DNA of 64,000 nt, taken from NCBI RefSeq assembly GCF_947179515.1, contig NC_067472.1, forward strand, positions 178,140,078 to 178,204,077, given 5' to 3'. This document shows, piece after piece, positions 39,801-54,397 of this stretch (position 1 is the stretch's first letter; the number at the start of each line of letters is the position of its first letter). The notes beneath the pieces were generated by a model that saw nothing but the letters and a program-made list of their open reading frames with translations, had not been told where the DNA came from and made no database searches. Source of the DNA: Apodemus sylvaticus (Eukaryota; Chordata; Mammalia; Rodentia; Muridae). Both the position numbers and the translations under genes were made by a program.

Positions 39801-42800
39801 GCGGGTTGTGTGCATTCTGATGGAGGAGCACCAACTATGCAGGAGCCAGAACCTCAGTGAGTTCATTATGTACAGCAGGAGAATGAGGGGTTAGCTAAGC
39901 TCACTAGGAGTCTTTGCAGGGGAACCATCAAGGGTTTCAGTCACCCAGGAGGAGAATGCTGTAGTTGCTAGTTCTTTACACACTGTCCACATCCACATTC
40001 CAACCAGAGGAAGACTTTGCTAATCCCCATGTTTGAGGCATTGGTATCCTTGACAGGCCTATGCCCATGTCAAGACATTCACATAGGATTTTATCTGTTC
40101 CTTACAAGATTCACTCAGGCCTTCCTTGGCTTCCCATACTTATGTTCTTGTTTTGACTTTTGTTATTGTTTCTTTCTTAACAGGTTATAAATACTGTCTA
40201 TAATGTGCTTATGTATATTATGTATACTTTTTAAATACTGGCGATCGAGGCATCTTTTTGCCTTTTGGGGTTGCAAAATTTGAAGCAGGTTTTAGACTCA
40301 TAGTCTAGGCTGGTTTTGAACTTGTGATCACCCTGCCTCAGCCTCCTGAGTACTACCGTTATACATATGTGCCACCAGGCCTACTCTCCTGGTTGCTTTT
40401 TGATTTGTACACATAATTAAGAATTGTTTGCCTATTCTTGTTTATGTGTTTTGGGATTTTTATCTTCTATCAGATCTTGTTTGTTTTGAGACAGAGAACT
40501 CTCACTTCTGCTGCTCTGGCTATTCTGCAACTCACTATGTAGACCAGGCTGGCATCAAACTCACACAACTGTGCCATCCCGCTGTTTCAATCTGACCATT
40601 TAAGACAAAGGTGCTTGTCAAGGATTTGTTAGATCACTGACATTACAAACAGGCTTTATGTCATATGACTCTACTTTTAAATCATGCATTATTTTGTCTT
40701 CTCAATATTACAGATTGAAGATCCAGGTTGCTTCTGGGTAATTATAAAAGGATGTAGTCATTTTTTAGAACAAGAAATTGACTACCAAAAACTAAACAGT
40801 GCCATGAATGAGTTCTATAACAGCATGTGTCAAGACATAGAAATAAAACCATTAATGCTGGAAGAAGGGCAGGTATGTACCTAGATATGCTTTGATCTCA
40901 GAGTCTTAAAACAGCTTAAAAGGCAAAATATTCTATACCTAGATAGGAAAAGTTTTGGAATATTTTAGCTCTGTCATTGCCTGGTAATGGTTTATTTTGC
41001 ACAGGCTAGAACCTAGTCTTGGAAGAGGATGGTTAGGCAAGGTTCTCCTACCAAGGATTACAGTTGGGCCTTGACAGCCGGGACTTTTACTGACAGAGAT
41101 ATCACAGTTAACTGACATTTTATAACATGGGCAAAGGAGACAGCACATGGTCTTTGGGGCCCAACATGTATACGCAGACTTTTAGCAAGCAGGATGTGGG
41201 CTGGGGCTGCCCATTTGTTTGTTTGGTTTTTTTTTTTTTTTTTTTTAATTACTCAGGCTTTGGGAAACTTCTGTTTCTTTATTCTACTTGTTCCGTGTCC
41301 TGGCCCCTCTGTATTCCTGTAACATAAACTGCCACTGTCCATAGTCTGGCCCTCTTGTCAGGCCTTTTCCAGGAGAGTGAATTTTTATAACAGTGTGGTA
41401 GAAAAGATTTTTCTGTATGTTTTAAGGAAAAAAACTAGGAAACACTTGAGTTCTCCACCCCCTCACCATTAGTAACATGATGTACTGTTTTTCATGGTAG
41501 CTAAATGCTAGCTTCTAAAATGAAGCTAAGTCTGTTGATCCTTGAAAGTGTGTGTGCACTTGTGTCTGTATATTTCAGATTGTCTGTTTAACTTTTCCTT
41601 TGTCCTTTATGTTTTGTGTAGACTACTAAGCATAGCTAAATGATTTGGGTGGATTTGAGGTCTCTTTCCCTCAGTATGTATTCTGTGAACTTCCAGTTAT
41701 ATTAACTTGGAAGGTAAGACTCTGAGAGTTGCTAAGATGCCATGGGTTGAGGTTGCCACAGCTTGGTCTCATTCTGGACAACAATGTTTCACTTAGTGGT
41801 CTCTGCATTCAGTAGTCACCATCAGCTCTTTCCTTTCTGGTTTTGACATGAGATTTTTTTTTCTCATTCTTTTGCATTTTGAGTTAGGATTCATCTATGT
41901 AGAACTTTTCCTCATTTATTAACTAATAAAATATGAAATAGTTAGCTGTGTATGGTGGCTCATGCCTTTAAGCCCAGCATTTAGGAGGAGGCAGAGGCCC
42001 AGCATTTAGGAGGAGGCAGAGGCAGGTAGACCAATTTGAGGCTAGCCTGGTGCATAGTGAGTTCCAGGATGGCCAGGGCTGTGTAAAGAGACCCTGTCTC
42101 AAAAACAAAAACAAAACAAAAAGATTTTGTAGTGTAAACACTTAAGGATAGTTCTCTCTCTCTCTTTTTTTTTTAAAAGTGTATTACATCCTGACCACAG
42201 TTTTCCCTCCCCCCTCTCCTTTTAGTCCTCCTCCCCAATCCACCCTCAAATCCTATCTGCTCCTCCTCCATTTCTCTTCAGAAAAGGGCTGGCCTTGATG
42301 GATATCAAGCAGCCATGGCATAGGAAGTTGCAGGAATACTAGGCACCTCCGATTTAGTCTAGACAAGGCCACCTAGTAGGGACAAAGCTGTCTAAAGGCA
42401 GGCATCAGAGTCAGAGATATTATTATCCCCAGAAGCCCGAGCTATACAACTGCAGTGTGTGTGCAGAGGGCCGGTCAGGCCCATGCAGATCTCCTAGTTG
42501 GCGGTTCACTCTCTGTGGACTCTTATGGCCCCAGGTTGATTGATTCTGTGGGTTTTCTTGTGGTGTCCTTGACCCCCTCTGGCTCCTATAATCCTTCCTC
42601 CCCTCTTCAGGGGTATTCCCCAAACTCTGCCTAATATTTGACTGTGGGTCTCTGCATCTGTTTACATTTGTTGCTGGGTGAAGCCTCTTTGATTACAGAT
42701 GAGCAGATGCGCACTTATGATTATAGCAGAATATCATTAGGAATCATTTAATTGTTTTTTTTTCCCATTTGTGTTTGGTTCTATTGTGGGTCTCTGGGCT

Positions 42801-45800
42801 ATCTTATCCAGCCTCTGGCTTCTGGTCTTCTGGGCAGTGTCAGGGGTAGGTTTCTATTTATAGCATGGGTCTTAAGCTTGACCGCTCCTTGGTTGGCCAC
42901 TCCCACAATTTCTTCGCCACCTTTACCCCAGCACATCTTGTAGGCAGGACAGATTGTAGGTAGAAGGTTTTGTGACTGTTGGTGTCCCAGTCCCTCCACT
43001 GGAACTCTTCCTGGTTCTAGGAGATGGAGAGTTCAAGCTTCATAGCCTCCCTTGCTGAGAGTCTTCGCTAGCTCACCCTCGCCTGTCTCCATTCCCACGC
43101 CCTCTATCCAGGTCCCTCTCTCCACCCACCCCTGCGATTCATGTGTCACCAGCCCCTCAGCCCTCCTTGTTATTTAGCTTCTCAGGGTCTGTGGACTGTA
43201 GCTTGATTATCCTTTACTTTATTATCCACCTAAGTGAATACATACCATGTTTGTCTTTCTGGGTTACCTCAAGATGATCTTTTCTAGTTCTATCCATTTG
43301 CTTGCAAATTTCATGATGTTATTGTTTTTATTAGCCGAGTAAATGTACCACATTTTCTTTATCCTAAGAATGATTCTTACTCTTTTAATTTTTCGTCTTA
43401 GTGATTGGTGTCCAGGTATCCCGTTTGGTATTCAGAGTCTTCCCTCTTTCTTCTCTGTTTATTTACTTAATTTCTAAGATTTATTTTATTTATTTTATGT
43501 ATATGAGTACTCTATCTTCATGTACACCTGAATGTCAGAGGAGGGCCCCAGATTCCATTGCAGAGGGTTGTGAGGCACCTTGTGGTTGCTGGGAATTGAA
43601 CTCAGAATCTCAGGAAGAGCAGTCAGTGCTCTTAACCGCTGAGCATCTTTCAAGCCCTGCTTACTTAATTTTTATTTTGTACTTGAGATGGAACCCAAAG
43701 TTTCTTATATGCCTCTGAACTTTACTTCCAGCTCCTTTGAACTTTTGTTAGTCTTCTTTCTTTATTTCTATTTTTAAATCCAAATATGTCTATTAGATGG
43801 CCCCTTGATCCAGGGGCTTTAGTGCTGTTTCCTCTGGAAGGAGCAGCCTTCAGTAGACTTCACATTTTTGCACACAGCTGACAGAAGATAGGGCAGCACC
43901 AGGACATAAGATCACAGTTTGTGCAGGAGTCAACCATGGCACCTTTCCAGCTCCCTGGGCATGTTACAGTTCTGAAGTTCAGACTGGAGCCCTGCTCCAG
44001 TTTCCTCGCTGCTGCTCTAGTTTCCTCTTCCTCTCTTGAAGAGACACGAAGGAGAAGGCATGTTCTTGTAGGGAGGATGTCACTACTAGGAAGCTGTGTG
44101 TTTTGGATTATAGGAATTGAAGCTGTGTTCTTGCATGTAGGTATGTATACTACTAAGCTACATTATTTGTAATCATTGTTATCTTTGATAGCTTGCTATA
44201 GAATAACAGTTTCAAAATCTGCTGGCTGTGGAAATTAACTGTGCAACACATCCTGCAAACATCTGATTTTGGCATTTAGTAGAAGTGACCTTCATCCTGT
44301 ATCAGAATTTCTCTCTCATCATTGACTTGAACTGTATTGTTCTTGTGGAGTAGCTATACTGTAGTTTCCAAAGTCAGTTTCCTGGGTGGCTTTGTAAAAG
44401 CCTGCAATCAGCACATGATTTGCCTGGCTGTAGATTGCCAATCAAATAGCCTGTGGCCTGGCAGGGCTCTAAGGTCAAGTCAGGATGTTAAGGACTGTCA
44501 CTTTGTCAGGGTGTTTCCCTTAAGAGCAGCTGCAGCCATTCAGCAAGTATGGCTTTTGAATGACTCAGTATATGGCAGGCAGTGTACCATGACCAAGCAA
44601 ACCCCAAAAGACAAAGTTCATACTGTCATAGAGCCAGGGACTATTTATCCCAGTGGAAAAAAGTGGACATTAAAGTGTAGCAAGCCAAGGGGTAAAGGAA
44701 CCAGAGTTGGAACTTCTGACTGGAGAAGAGAGAACAATGCATTTTAACTTGTACATTGTAGAAACTGGAGTTAAGGTGCTACTCTGCTAAGATTCTAGTG
44801 GAGATATGAGTTACTGCAGAGCTTCATTTACAAATTAAGCATAGGAAGACACTGGCAACAATAATAAAATAGCATAATGATGATAATGCACTGTAATAAA
44901 AATCTTCTGTAAGGCCATTTTTAGGTGAAATAAAGGTTATTTGAACCAAGTGTTATATTCAGTCCTATGACAGCTGGCCTGATATCCAAGACAGGATGGT
45001 GATTAAGTGGCCAGTACTGTTCATATAGTATGTGCTGCACAGGTGAGCCACTCACGGTGTAGGCTCAGTGGAGCAAGATGGTATAAGAATTCCTTACGCC
45101 ACCTGGAGCAGAGAAGTATAAATTGTTGACTTGTGGGACATTCATTAATCTTTTCAGACTAAACTGTGAGCAGCAGAAATCGTTACTAGTGGGAACTACT
45201 GTAGTAAGAAAAATCGTCCCACACCTCCTTCCTGGTAGACAGTACTTCCTGAGGTGCAGCTCGCTGCCGCTCTGGCCTGTGGTCAGCTGACGGATCTTAT
45301 GTTTCTCATTTGTGATTTAACCCTGAGCTTGTTTTCATTTTGTAGGTGTGTGTGGTGTACTGTCAGGAGCTGAAGTGCTGGTGCAGGGCTGTGATTAAGT
45401 CGATCATCTCTTCTGCAGACCAGTACCTGGCAGAATGTTTCCTTGTGGATTTTGCCAAGTATATTCCAGTAAAATCTAAAAAGTACATATGTGTTAACTT
45501 TATCTTATGTGCCTTAAGGAGGCAGATGGCAGTTTTAAAGTAAAATATCAATAAAATAAATGCATTATTTTAAACATTTTAAAGATATATTTTGAATTAT
45601 GTGTATATGTGTTTTGTGTGTTGGTCTGTACATGCACATGCATGTGCTCACACCAGAAGATCATTAGATCCTTGGAGTTAGACTTAAGGCCGTGTGAGCC
45701 ACCCAGTGTGGGTACTGAGAGCCAAGTACAGGACCTCAGCCAGAGCAGCATGTGTTCTTAACTGCCGAGCTGTCTCTCAACCAAATCAATGTCGATTTTT

Positions 45801-47183
45801 AAAATAAGGAGAGACTTGGAAGCACAGGGAGTCAGAATGGGCTCACAGGTGTCTGCTTTCCTGAAAGGGCCGGGCAAGCTGTTCTGTGTGCATCTCTTGT
45901 GCTGCTGCCATCTTGTCTGTCCCCTTAGCTTGCGCATGGACAGAGAAGGTTTTAGATGGGGATATGACTAAGGAAAGATGCTGCCAAGAAGTAGGATTTT
46001 TTTTTTTTTTTTTGTCTTGTAGAAAAGGAGAATGCAGACTACTGTTAGGGTACACAGGGCAAAGTATGCAAGCATACATTCTCAATTCTCTTGCATAAGG
46101 AGAGAGTCTGGCTGTCTCTTAAGGTAGGACACAGGAGCCAAATGTTCATTGGGCAGGCTGCTCTGATTCGGGGACCACAGTTACAGTTTACTGGAACTAA
46201 TAGGTTGGTCTTTGCCTTGCAGGTTTTCTTCTCAGAATAAAAGGTAGTCATTTAAACATGAGGACCCTTGTTCCCATTGAGTAAGGCACTGTGACAGACA
46301 GGCTATAGTAGCATTAGAAGCATGTGACAAGTAGGACATTAGGGTTTACAGAGAGTACAGGAAGAAGTAGTGTTCAGAACTTTGCAGCTTTTATTTTTTG
46401 TTTCAAAAGAACTATTGTGCTTTCTTTTTGTGAACTTTTCTCCTTGTTTATTTTCTCCTTGCTTAGTTTATTTAGGGCAAGATAATTACATGATATATGT
46501 ACAGTACTGTCTAACCTGTCCCAGATAACCAGCCTGTGTGGTTGCCTATGGAAGGTGGGATCCTGGAAAGAGAGCCAGTTGGCATTTGAGATGTGTTAGG
46601 TTAACATGGCTTGCAGTTTGCCTGAAGAAGAATCGACCAAATTGTACCTTATCAGATCTCATTCCTCCAGCTTTTGTAACCACATCAATCTGTTAAAGAA
46701 CCTTTTGTGTGATTCTGATCATATGAGAAAATTGGCATTTTATGAACTTATTTGTTGTGTGTGTTGAGATTGATACTCAAGCCGTAGTGTACGTGTGAAG
46801 GTCAGAGGACACCTTGCAGGAGTCAATTCTTTCCTTCCACCTTGTAGGTCTCAGAGATCAAGCTCAGGCCACCAGACTTTGTGGCTGGTGCTGTAGCCCT
46901 CTAGGCACCTCACCTGCCTGGATTTGATATTTAAAAGTAGTGAGAAGCCAGGCATGGTGATGGTGACACATGCCGGTAATCCTAGCACAAGGGACATGGA
47001 AGCAGGCCAGTCTGAACCATATTGAGACGTTATCTAAAAGACTAAAAATAGAAATTAGGCCCCTTCACACGTTCAGTTGTTATTCATTATTTCTCACCAT
47101 TTGTAGCCCCCTTCCTCCCTCTCCCTCCCTCTCTTTCCCTCCCTCCCACTCCCCTCTCTCTCTATATATACAAATATATATAC

Positions 47184-47235
<52 letters not shown>

Positions 47236-50200
47236 CCTAAAGTCTAAACTCCTATGCCACAGAATATTACTACCTTAGATTATGTGCAGTGTGTAGACCT
47301 TTATACATAAACTTGTTTTCTTTTGCTCCTTAGTGAACAGTATATTAATTATATAACTGTGCTTTAAGTGAATTTGTTATATGTATTTTTTACTTACAAT
47401 AAAAATATTTGTATTTTACCTTTAAGCATCCGAGTTGCAGTAGAATCTTTTATGCAGCTTCCTTACAGAGCAAAAAAATTCAAACTTTACTGTACAAAAC
47501 CTGTGACGTTGCACATTGACTTCTGTGAAGACAATGCTGAGATTGTGTAAGTATATCTTTTTGTGAAGCTTAAAATACTGGGACTCCTTTTTCTTTTATT
47601 CACTATATGTTTAATGTATTGTAGAACTTTTGAAATAATTTCAGGCTTACAGAAAAGTTTAAATAAAACAAGTTCACATTGTTACTCATGTTAACAGAAT
47701 TAACTTTATGATTCTCTCCTGCCTAGAACCATCTGAAAACTACAGATCAGATCAGAAATACTGTGAGCTGTTTATTTTAAAGAATTTTTCCCATATAAGC
47801 AAAACAGTTACCAAAATCAGTAAATCATGGGTACATATATTTGTGTGTGTGGTACACACATATATGGTGGCCAGAGTTCCCTGCTGCTTGTCTCTCTCCA
47901 CGTTATTTTAATTTTTTTTTGTTTGTTTTAAGCTTTCTTTTAATTGGGCATTCTGTTTATTTACATTTCAAATGTTATCCCTGTTCCCAGGTCCCCCTCT
48001 GCAAGTCCCCCCATCCCATCCCCCTGTACCCTGCTTTTTTGAGGGTGCTCCCACCCATTCCAGCCTCACTGCTCTAGCATTCCTCTACATTGAGGCATCA
48101 AGCCTTCACAGGACCAAAGGGCCTCCCCTCCCATTGGTGCCAGACAAGACTCTTTCAGCTCCTTCAGTCCTTCCCTTAACTCCTCCAATGGGGTCCCTGT
48201 GCACAGTCCAATGGTTGACTGCGAGCACCTGCATCTGTATTGGTCAGGATCTGGCAGAGCCTCTCAGGAGACAGCTGTATCTGGCTCCTGTCAGCAAGCA
48301 CTTCTTGGTATAGTGTCTGGGTTTGGTATCTGCATGTGGGATGGATCCCCAGGTGGGACAATCTCTGGATGGTCTTTCCTTCAGTGTGTGCTCCACTATT
48401 TGTCCCTGTATTTCCTTTAGACAAGAACAATTCTGGATTAAAATTTTGGAGATGGATTTGTGGCCCTATCCCTCAACTGGGGGGCCATGCCTAACCTCTG
48501 GATATGGTCTTGACAGGTTCTATCTCCCCTTTGTGGGTATTTCAGCTAATGTCAACCTGTGGGATCCTGGGAGACTCTTGCTTTCCTGGCATCTGGGACT
48601 TTCTGGTTGCTACCCCTAGTTCCCCATTCGCCATTGCCAGACATCTCTGTTCAATTTCCTGACTCTCTATACATCTCCATCTCCTCCCATACCTGAATCT
48701 TCCCCTCTTTTTCCCCTACCCCCTCTTCTCTTCCTTCCAGTCCCGTCCATCCTATACTTCCCTTGATTATTTTGTTCCCTCTTCTAGGTAGGATTGAAGA
48801 AGCATTCATTCTTAAGTCTTTCTACCTCTTGAGCTACATGTGGTCCATGAATTTTATTGTGGGTATTCCACACTCTTGGCCTAATACCCACTTATCAGTG
48901 AGTGCATACTATGTGTGGTCTTTGTGTGGTAACTTGACTGTGTTACCTCACTTAGGATAATATTTTCTAGATCTATCCATTTGCCTGCAAATTTCATGAA
49001 GTCATTGTGTTTTTCTTGGGCCCATTTGCTTGAAAAAATTGTTTTCTAGCCTTTTACTCTGAGGTAGTGTCTATATTTGTAACTGAGGCGCATTTCCTGT
49101 GTGCAGCAAAATGCTGGGTCCTGTTTATGTATCCAGTCTGTTATTCTGTCTTTTTTATTGGGTAATTGAGTCCATTGATATTAAGAGATACTAAATAATA
49201 GTGATTGTCGCTTCCTGTTGATTTTGTTGTTAGAAGTGGAATTATGTTTGTGTGGCTATCTTCTTTTAGATTTGTTGAAAGAAGATTACTTTCTTGCTTT
49301 TTCTAGGGTGTAGTTTCCCTCCTTGTGTTGGAGTTTTCCATTATTCTTTGTAGGGCTGGATCATGGAAAGATACTGTGTAAATTTTGTTTTATCCTGAAA
49401 TATCTTGATTTCTCCATCTATAGTAATTAAGAGTTTTGCTGGGTATCATAGCCTGGCCTGGCATTTGTGTTCTTTTAGGGTCTGTAAGACATCTGCCCAG
49501 TTTCTACTGTTTTATGTTTCCATACTACTACTCAAATGGCCTTTAATTTTAATTGTTTCTCCCCAATATTCCCTCCATTGTTTGCTCTCCTCCTCCACTT
49601 GACCCTCCCAATCCAGCTCCTGTATGCATCCTTAACTCTATTCTGTTTCCCCTTCCTAATGAAATCTGTTTGTCCCTAACTATACCTAACCTCTGTGATT
49701 TGACAAATTGTAACTTGGTTATCACTGACTTCACAGCTAATATTTTCATATACATAAATATATACCTTTTTGTCTTTTTGAGTCTGAGACAACCCCACTA
49801 AGGATGATTTTTTTTTTCTAGTTTCGTTCCATTTACCTGAGAATTTCATGTATTGAGTAATATTCCATTGTGTTAACATACCATAGTTTTGGTTTTTTTA
49901 AATCCATTCTCCTGTTGAGGGACATTTAGGGTGTTTCCAGTTTCTGGTTATTATGCATAGAGCAGCAATGAACATGGATGAACAGGTATCTCTGTGGTAA
50001 AGTTGAAACATCTTTTGGACATAAGTCCAACCGCGGTATAGCTGAATGTTGGGGTATATTAGTTCTGAGGTAGATCCTGAGGAACCACTACACTGATTTC
50101 CGTAGTAGCTGTATAAGTTTCACTCCCACCAGCAGTAAGTGAGTGTTTCCCTTGCTCCATATCCTCACCAGCATGAACTGTCCCATTTTTTTTATTGATC

Positions 50201-53200
50201 TTAGCCTTTCTGACGAGTAAAAGATAGAATCTTAAAGCAGTTTCAATTTGTATTTTCCTGATGACAAAGGATATTGAACATTTCTTTTTTTATTTATTTT
50301 CTATATTCTTTGTTTACACTCCAAATGCTTTCCCCTTTCCTGGTTCCCCCCTTCCCATAAGTCCCATAAGCCCTCTTCCCTCTGCCCATTCCCCAATCAA
50401 CCCCCTCCCACTTATCTGTCCTGGTAATTCCCTACATTGCTGCATCAAGCCTTTCCAGGACCAGGGCCCTCTCCTTCCTTCTTCTTGGGAATCATTTGAT
50501 ATGTGAATTGTGTCTTGGGTATTCAGAGCTTCTGAGCTAATATCCACTTATCAGTGACTGCATTCCATGTGTGTTCTTTTGGGATTGGGTTACCTCACTA
50601 GGATGATATTTTCCAGTTCCAACCATTTGCCTAAGAATTTCATGAATTCATTGTTTTTAATTACTGAGTAATATTCCATTGTGTAAATATATCACATTTT
50701 CTGTATCCATTCCTCCATTGAGGACATCTGGGTTCTTTCCAGTTTCTGGCTATTATAAATAAGGCTGCTATGAACATTGTGGAGCATGTGACTTTATTGC
50801 ATGCCGGGTATTCCTCTGGGTATATGCCCAGGAGTGTTATAACAGGGTCCTCCGGACGTGTCATGCCCTTGAACATTTATTTCTTTTTTTTTTCTATATT
50901 CTTTGTTTACATTCCAAATGATTTTCCCTTTCCTGGTTCCCTCCTCCCCGTAAGTCCCATAAGCCCTCTTCCCTCCACCAGTTCCCCAGTCAATCCAGTT
51001 CTCTGTCATGGTAATCCCTATTTTCTGAGGAACCGCCAGACACCAATAGCTTATGCTCTAAGATCAAGAGTTGACAAATGGGACCTCACAAAACTACAAA
51101 GCTTCTGTAAGTCAAAGAACACTGTCAAAAGGACAAAACGGCAACCAACAAATTGGGAAAAGATCTTCACCACCCCTATATCCGACAGAGGGCTAATATC
51201 CAATATATACAAAGAACTCAAGAAGTTAGACTCCAGAGAGCCAAATAACCCTATTAAAAATGGGGTACAAAGCTAAGCAAAGATTTTTCACCTGAAGAAT
51301 TTCAAATGGCTGAGAAGCACCTTAAGAAATGTTCAACATCTGGGCTGGAGAGATGGCTCAGGGGTTAAGAGCACTGACTGCTCTTCTGAAGGTCCTGAGT
51401 TCAAATCCCAGCAACCACATGGTGGCTCACAACCATCTGATGGAATCTGATGTCTTCTTCTGGGGTGTCTGATGAGAGCGACAGTGTATGCACATATATA
51501 AAATAAATCAATAAATCTTTAAAAAAAAAAGAAAGAAAGAAATGTTCAACATCATTAGTCATTAGGGAAATGCAAATCAAAACAACCCTCAGATTTTACC
51601 TCACACTAGTCAGAATGAACATTTCTTTTAAGTGCTTTTCACCCATTTTTGAATTTCCTCTTTTGAGAATTTTCTGTTTCAATCTAGATCTCTTGTTTTA
51701 GTTGAGTTATTTGTTTTCTTGTTATTTGTTATCTAGCTCTGGTGCTTTGAATGAGAGTGTCCTTCAAAGGCTCATAGATTTGAATACTTGGTCACCAGAG
51801 TGGCACTGTTTGAAAGGTTTAAGAAGTATGGCCCTTGCGGAGGAAATGAATCACTGAGGGTGGCCTTTGAGGGCTCTATGTTCCTGCTGCTTATGGATCA
51901 AGATGCAGAACTCTCAGCTACTACTCCAGCACCACGTCTGCCTGTATGCCACCATGCTTCCTGTCATGATAATGAACTAAACCTCTGAAAGTATAAGCCA
52001 CCCCCAGTCAAATGCTTTCTTTTAAAAAGAGTTGCCATGATTATGGTGTCTCTTCATTGCAGTAGAACACTAACTGATTTCTTTGTCTGAATGATGGTGC
52101 CCCTTGCCATACAGAAGCTTTACAGTTCCACGAGGTTCCTCCTTTTTGTTGTTTTGTTTTTTTAGAGACAGGGTTTCACTGCATGTCCCTGGCTATCCTG
52201 GAATTCACTTTATAGACTAGGCTGGATTTTTGAACTCATGGAGATCTGCCTGCCTCTGCCTCCTGAGTGCTGGAACAATATCTTCAACAAATTATGCTGG
52301 TCAAACTAGATGGCTGCATGTTGAAGATTCCAAATATATCTATTCCTCACACTCTGTACAAAACTCAACTCCAATTGGATCAAATACTTCAACATAAGAC
52401 CAGATACACTGAACCTGATAGAAGAAAAAATGGGGAATAGCCTTGAACTCACTGGCACAGGAACTAAGATTAACAACTAATTAATAGCCAGGCGGGCGGT
52501 GGCGCACGCCTTTAATCCCAGCTCTTGGGAGGCAGAGGCGGGTAGATTTCTGAGTTCGAGGTTAGCCGGGTCTACAGAGTGAGTTCCAGGACAGCCAGGG
52601 CTACACATAGAAACCCTGTCTTGAAAAAACAAAACAACAAAAAACAAACAAACAAAAAAAAACAACTAATTAATAGGACCTTGCTGGGTAGTGGTGGCAC
52701 AAACCTTTAATCCTAGCACTTGAGAGGCAGAGACAGGCAGATCTCTGTGTTTGAGGCCAGCCTGGTCTATAAAACCAGTTCTAGGACAGTCAGGGCCACA
52801 CACACACAACCCTGTCTGATAAAAAGTGAGGGGGGAAGGAGAGAAGAGATGCTACTTTTTTTCCAGAATATGTTTCTGGCTTCATTATAAAAATCAGGTG
52901 TCCATGAATATGTGGACTTATGTTCTGGGTCTTCAACTTAATTGTATCAATCAACATGCTGTTTTTATTACTAAAGCATCAAGCTTTAAACATTTTTTTA
53001 TCCACTGAGCATAGGACTTAGCTTCCTGTTGCCCCCTTCCTCCTCAAACTAAATTTTGTCTATTTCTTTGCTAAGCTTGCCCTTTTCAATATAGATCTGC
53101 ATAAGATTAGCCACTAGAGCTAGAGAGATGGCTCAGCAGTTAAGAGCACTGGCTGTTCTTCCAGAGATCCTGAGTTCAATTCCCAGTTCATAGCCATCTG

Positions 53201-54364
53201 TAATGGGATCCTGTACCACCTTCTGGTATGTCTGAAGACAGCAATAGTGTACGCATGCATTAAATAAATAAGTCTTTAAAAAGAAAAAAAAAGATTGGCT
53301 ACTAATAACCACATAATACAATCAATAGTAAACTGTTTTGAAATCTCCTCTGCCAACACCATTAATCCAAAATTCTTCAATTTAGCCTCAGGCAGATTTT
53401 TCAGACAAAGGCAAAAAGGAGCCACATTCTTTACCAAACTATCACAAGAATGGTCTCTAGGCCACATATTAATAGTCCTCCCCACTGAACTTCTAGAACT
53501 GGCTTCCCACAGTTCAAATCACTCTCAGTCTTCCACATTCCTACTAGGATAGACCATTGAGCCACACTCAAAAAATGTCCAAGCCACTTTTCTAATCCAA
53601 AGTCTCAAAAGTTTTCTATATGCCTACAAACAAAAGCATGGTCAGCTCTACCACAGCATTATCCTACTTCTGGTACCAACTTCTGTCTTAGTCATTCTTA
53701 TTCACAGGTAGAATAGCCATTTTTACCTCATTAATCTCATAAATATTAGAGATCTTTTCATTTTCTGATGTATTTAATTTCTTTCTTCAGTGTCTTGAAA
53801 TTTTTATCATGTGTTTTACTTGCTTTGTTAGAGTTACCCCAAGATATTTTGTAGTATTTGATGCTATTGTAAAGGGTGTTGTTTCCCTAATTTTTTCTCA
53901 GTCTGTCATTTGTATATAGGAGGGTTGCTTATTTTTGTGAGTTAATTTTATGTCCAGCTACTTGGCTGAGAGTGATTATCAGCTGTAGGAGTTGCTGGTG
54001 GAATTTTTAGAGTCATATATAATCATATCACCTGTAAATAAACATACATTGACTTTTCTTTTTTTTTTTTTTTAGATTTATTTATCTGTGAGTACACCAT
54101 TGCTCTTTTCAGACACACCAGAAAAGGTTATTAGATCCCATTACAGATGGTTGTGAGCCACCATGTGGTTGCTGGGAATTGAACTCAGGACCTCTGGAAG
54201 AGGAGTCAGTGCTCTTAACCACTGAGTCATCTCTCCAGCCCATACATTGACTTTTTATTTTCCAGTTTATATCTCTTTCAATTGTCTTACCGTCCTAGCT
54301 AAGACTTCCATTACTATATTGAAATGGGTATGGGATGATGGTAGACAGCCTTGTCTTATTCTTT

Positions 54365-54397
<33 letters not shown>

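Larger units (their letters stand above)
30859..40713 (+). other. Tdrd12 intron 1 (about 9.9 kb)
   Basis: Donor GTGAGG; acceptor 'ttctcaatattacag'. Packed with SINEs, an ORR1 LTR broken by a solo ERV LTR, and a degenerate minisatellite. Confidence 0.85.
40873..45345 (+). other. Tdrd12 intron 2 (about 4.5 kb)
   Basis: GTATGT to 'catttttgtag'-type acceptor. Holds a B1 with an internal duplication, an antisense L1 3' end and a B2. 43,660-45,300 is unassigned; an open frame at 44,337-44,747 has no family resemblance. Confidence 0.85.
45483..47426 (+). other. Tdrd12 intron 3 (about 1.9 kb)
   Basis: Weak donor GTACAT, acceptor 'tacctttaag'. Contains a B3, a B4-type piece, a B1 remnant and CT/(AT)n repeats. 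Confidence 0.85.

Noticed and set aside
44337..44747. 136-codon open frame in Tdrd12 intron 2
   Set aside because: No recognisable domain, composition bias typical of chance, and no splice-compatible relation to Tdrd12 exons.
50770..51276. 168-codon open frame on the + strand
   Set aside because: It crosses the junction between reverse L1 3' UTR and the inverted forward ORF2 part, so it is a chimera of L1 fragments.
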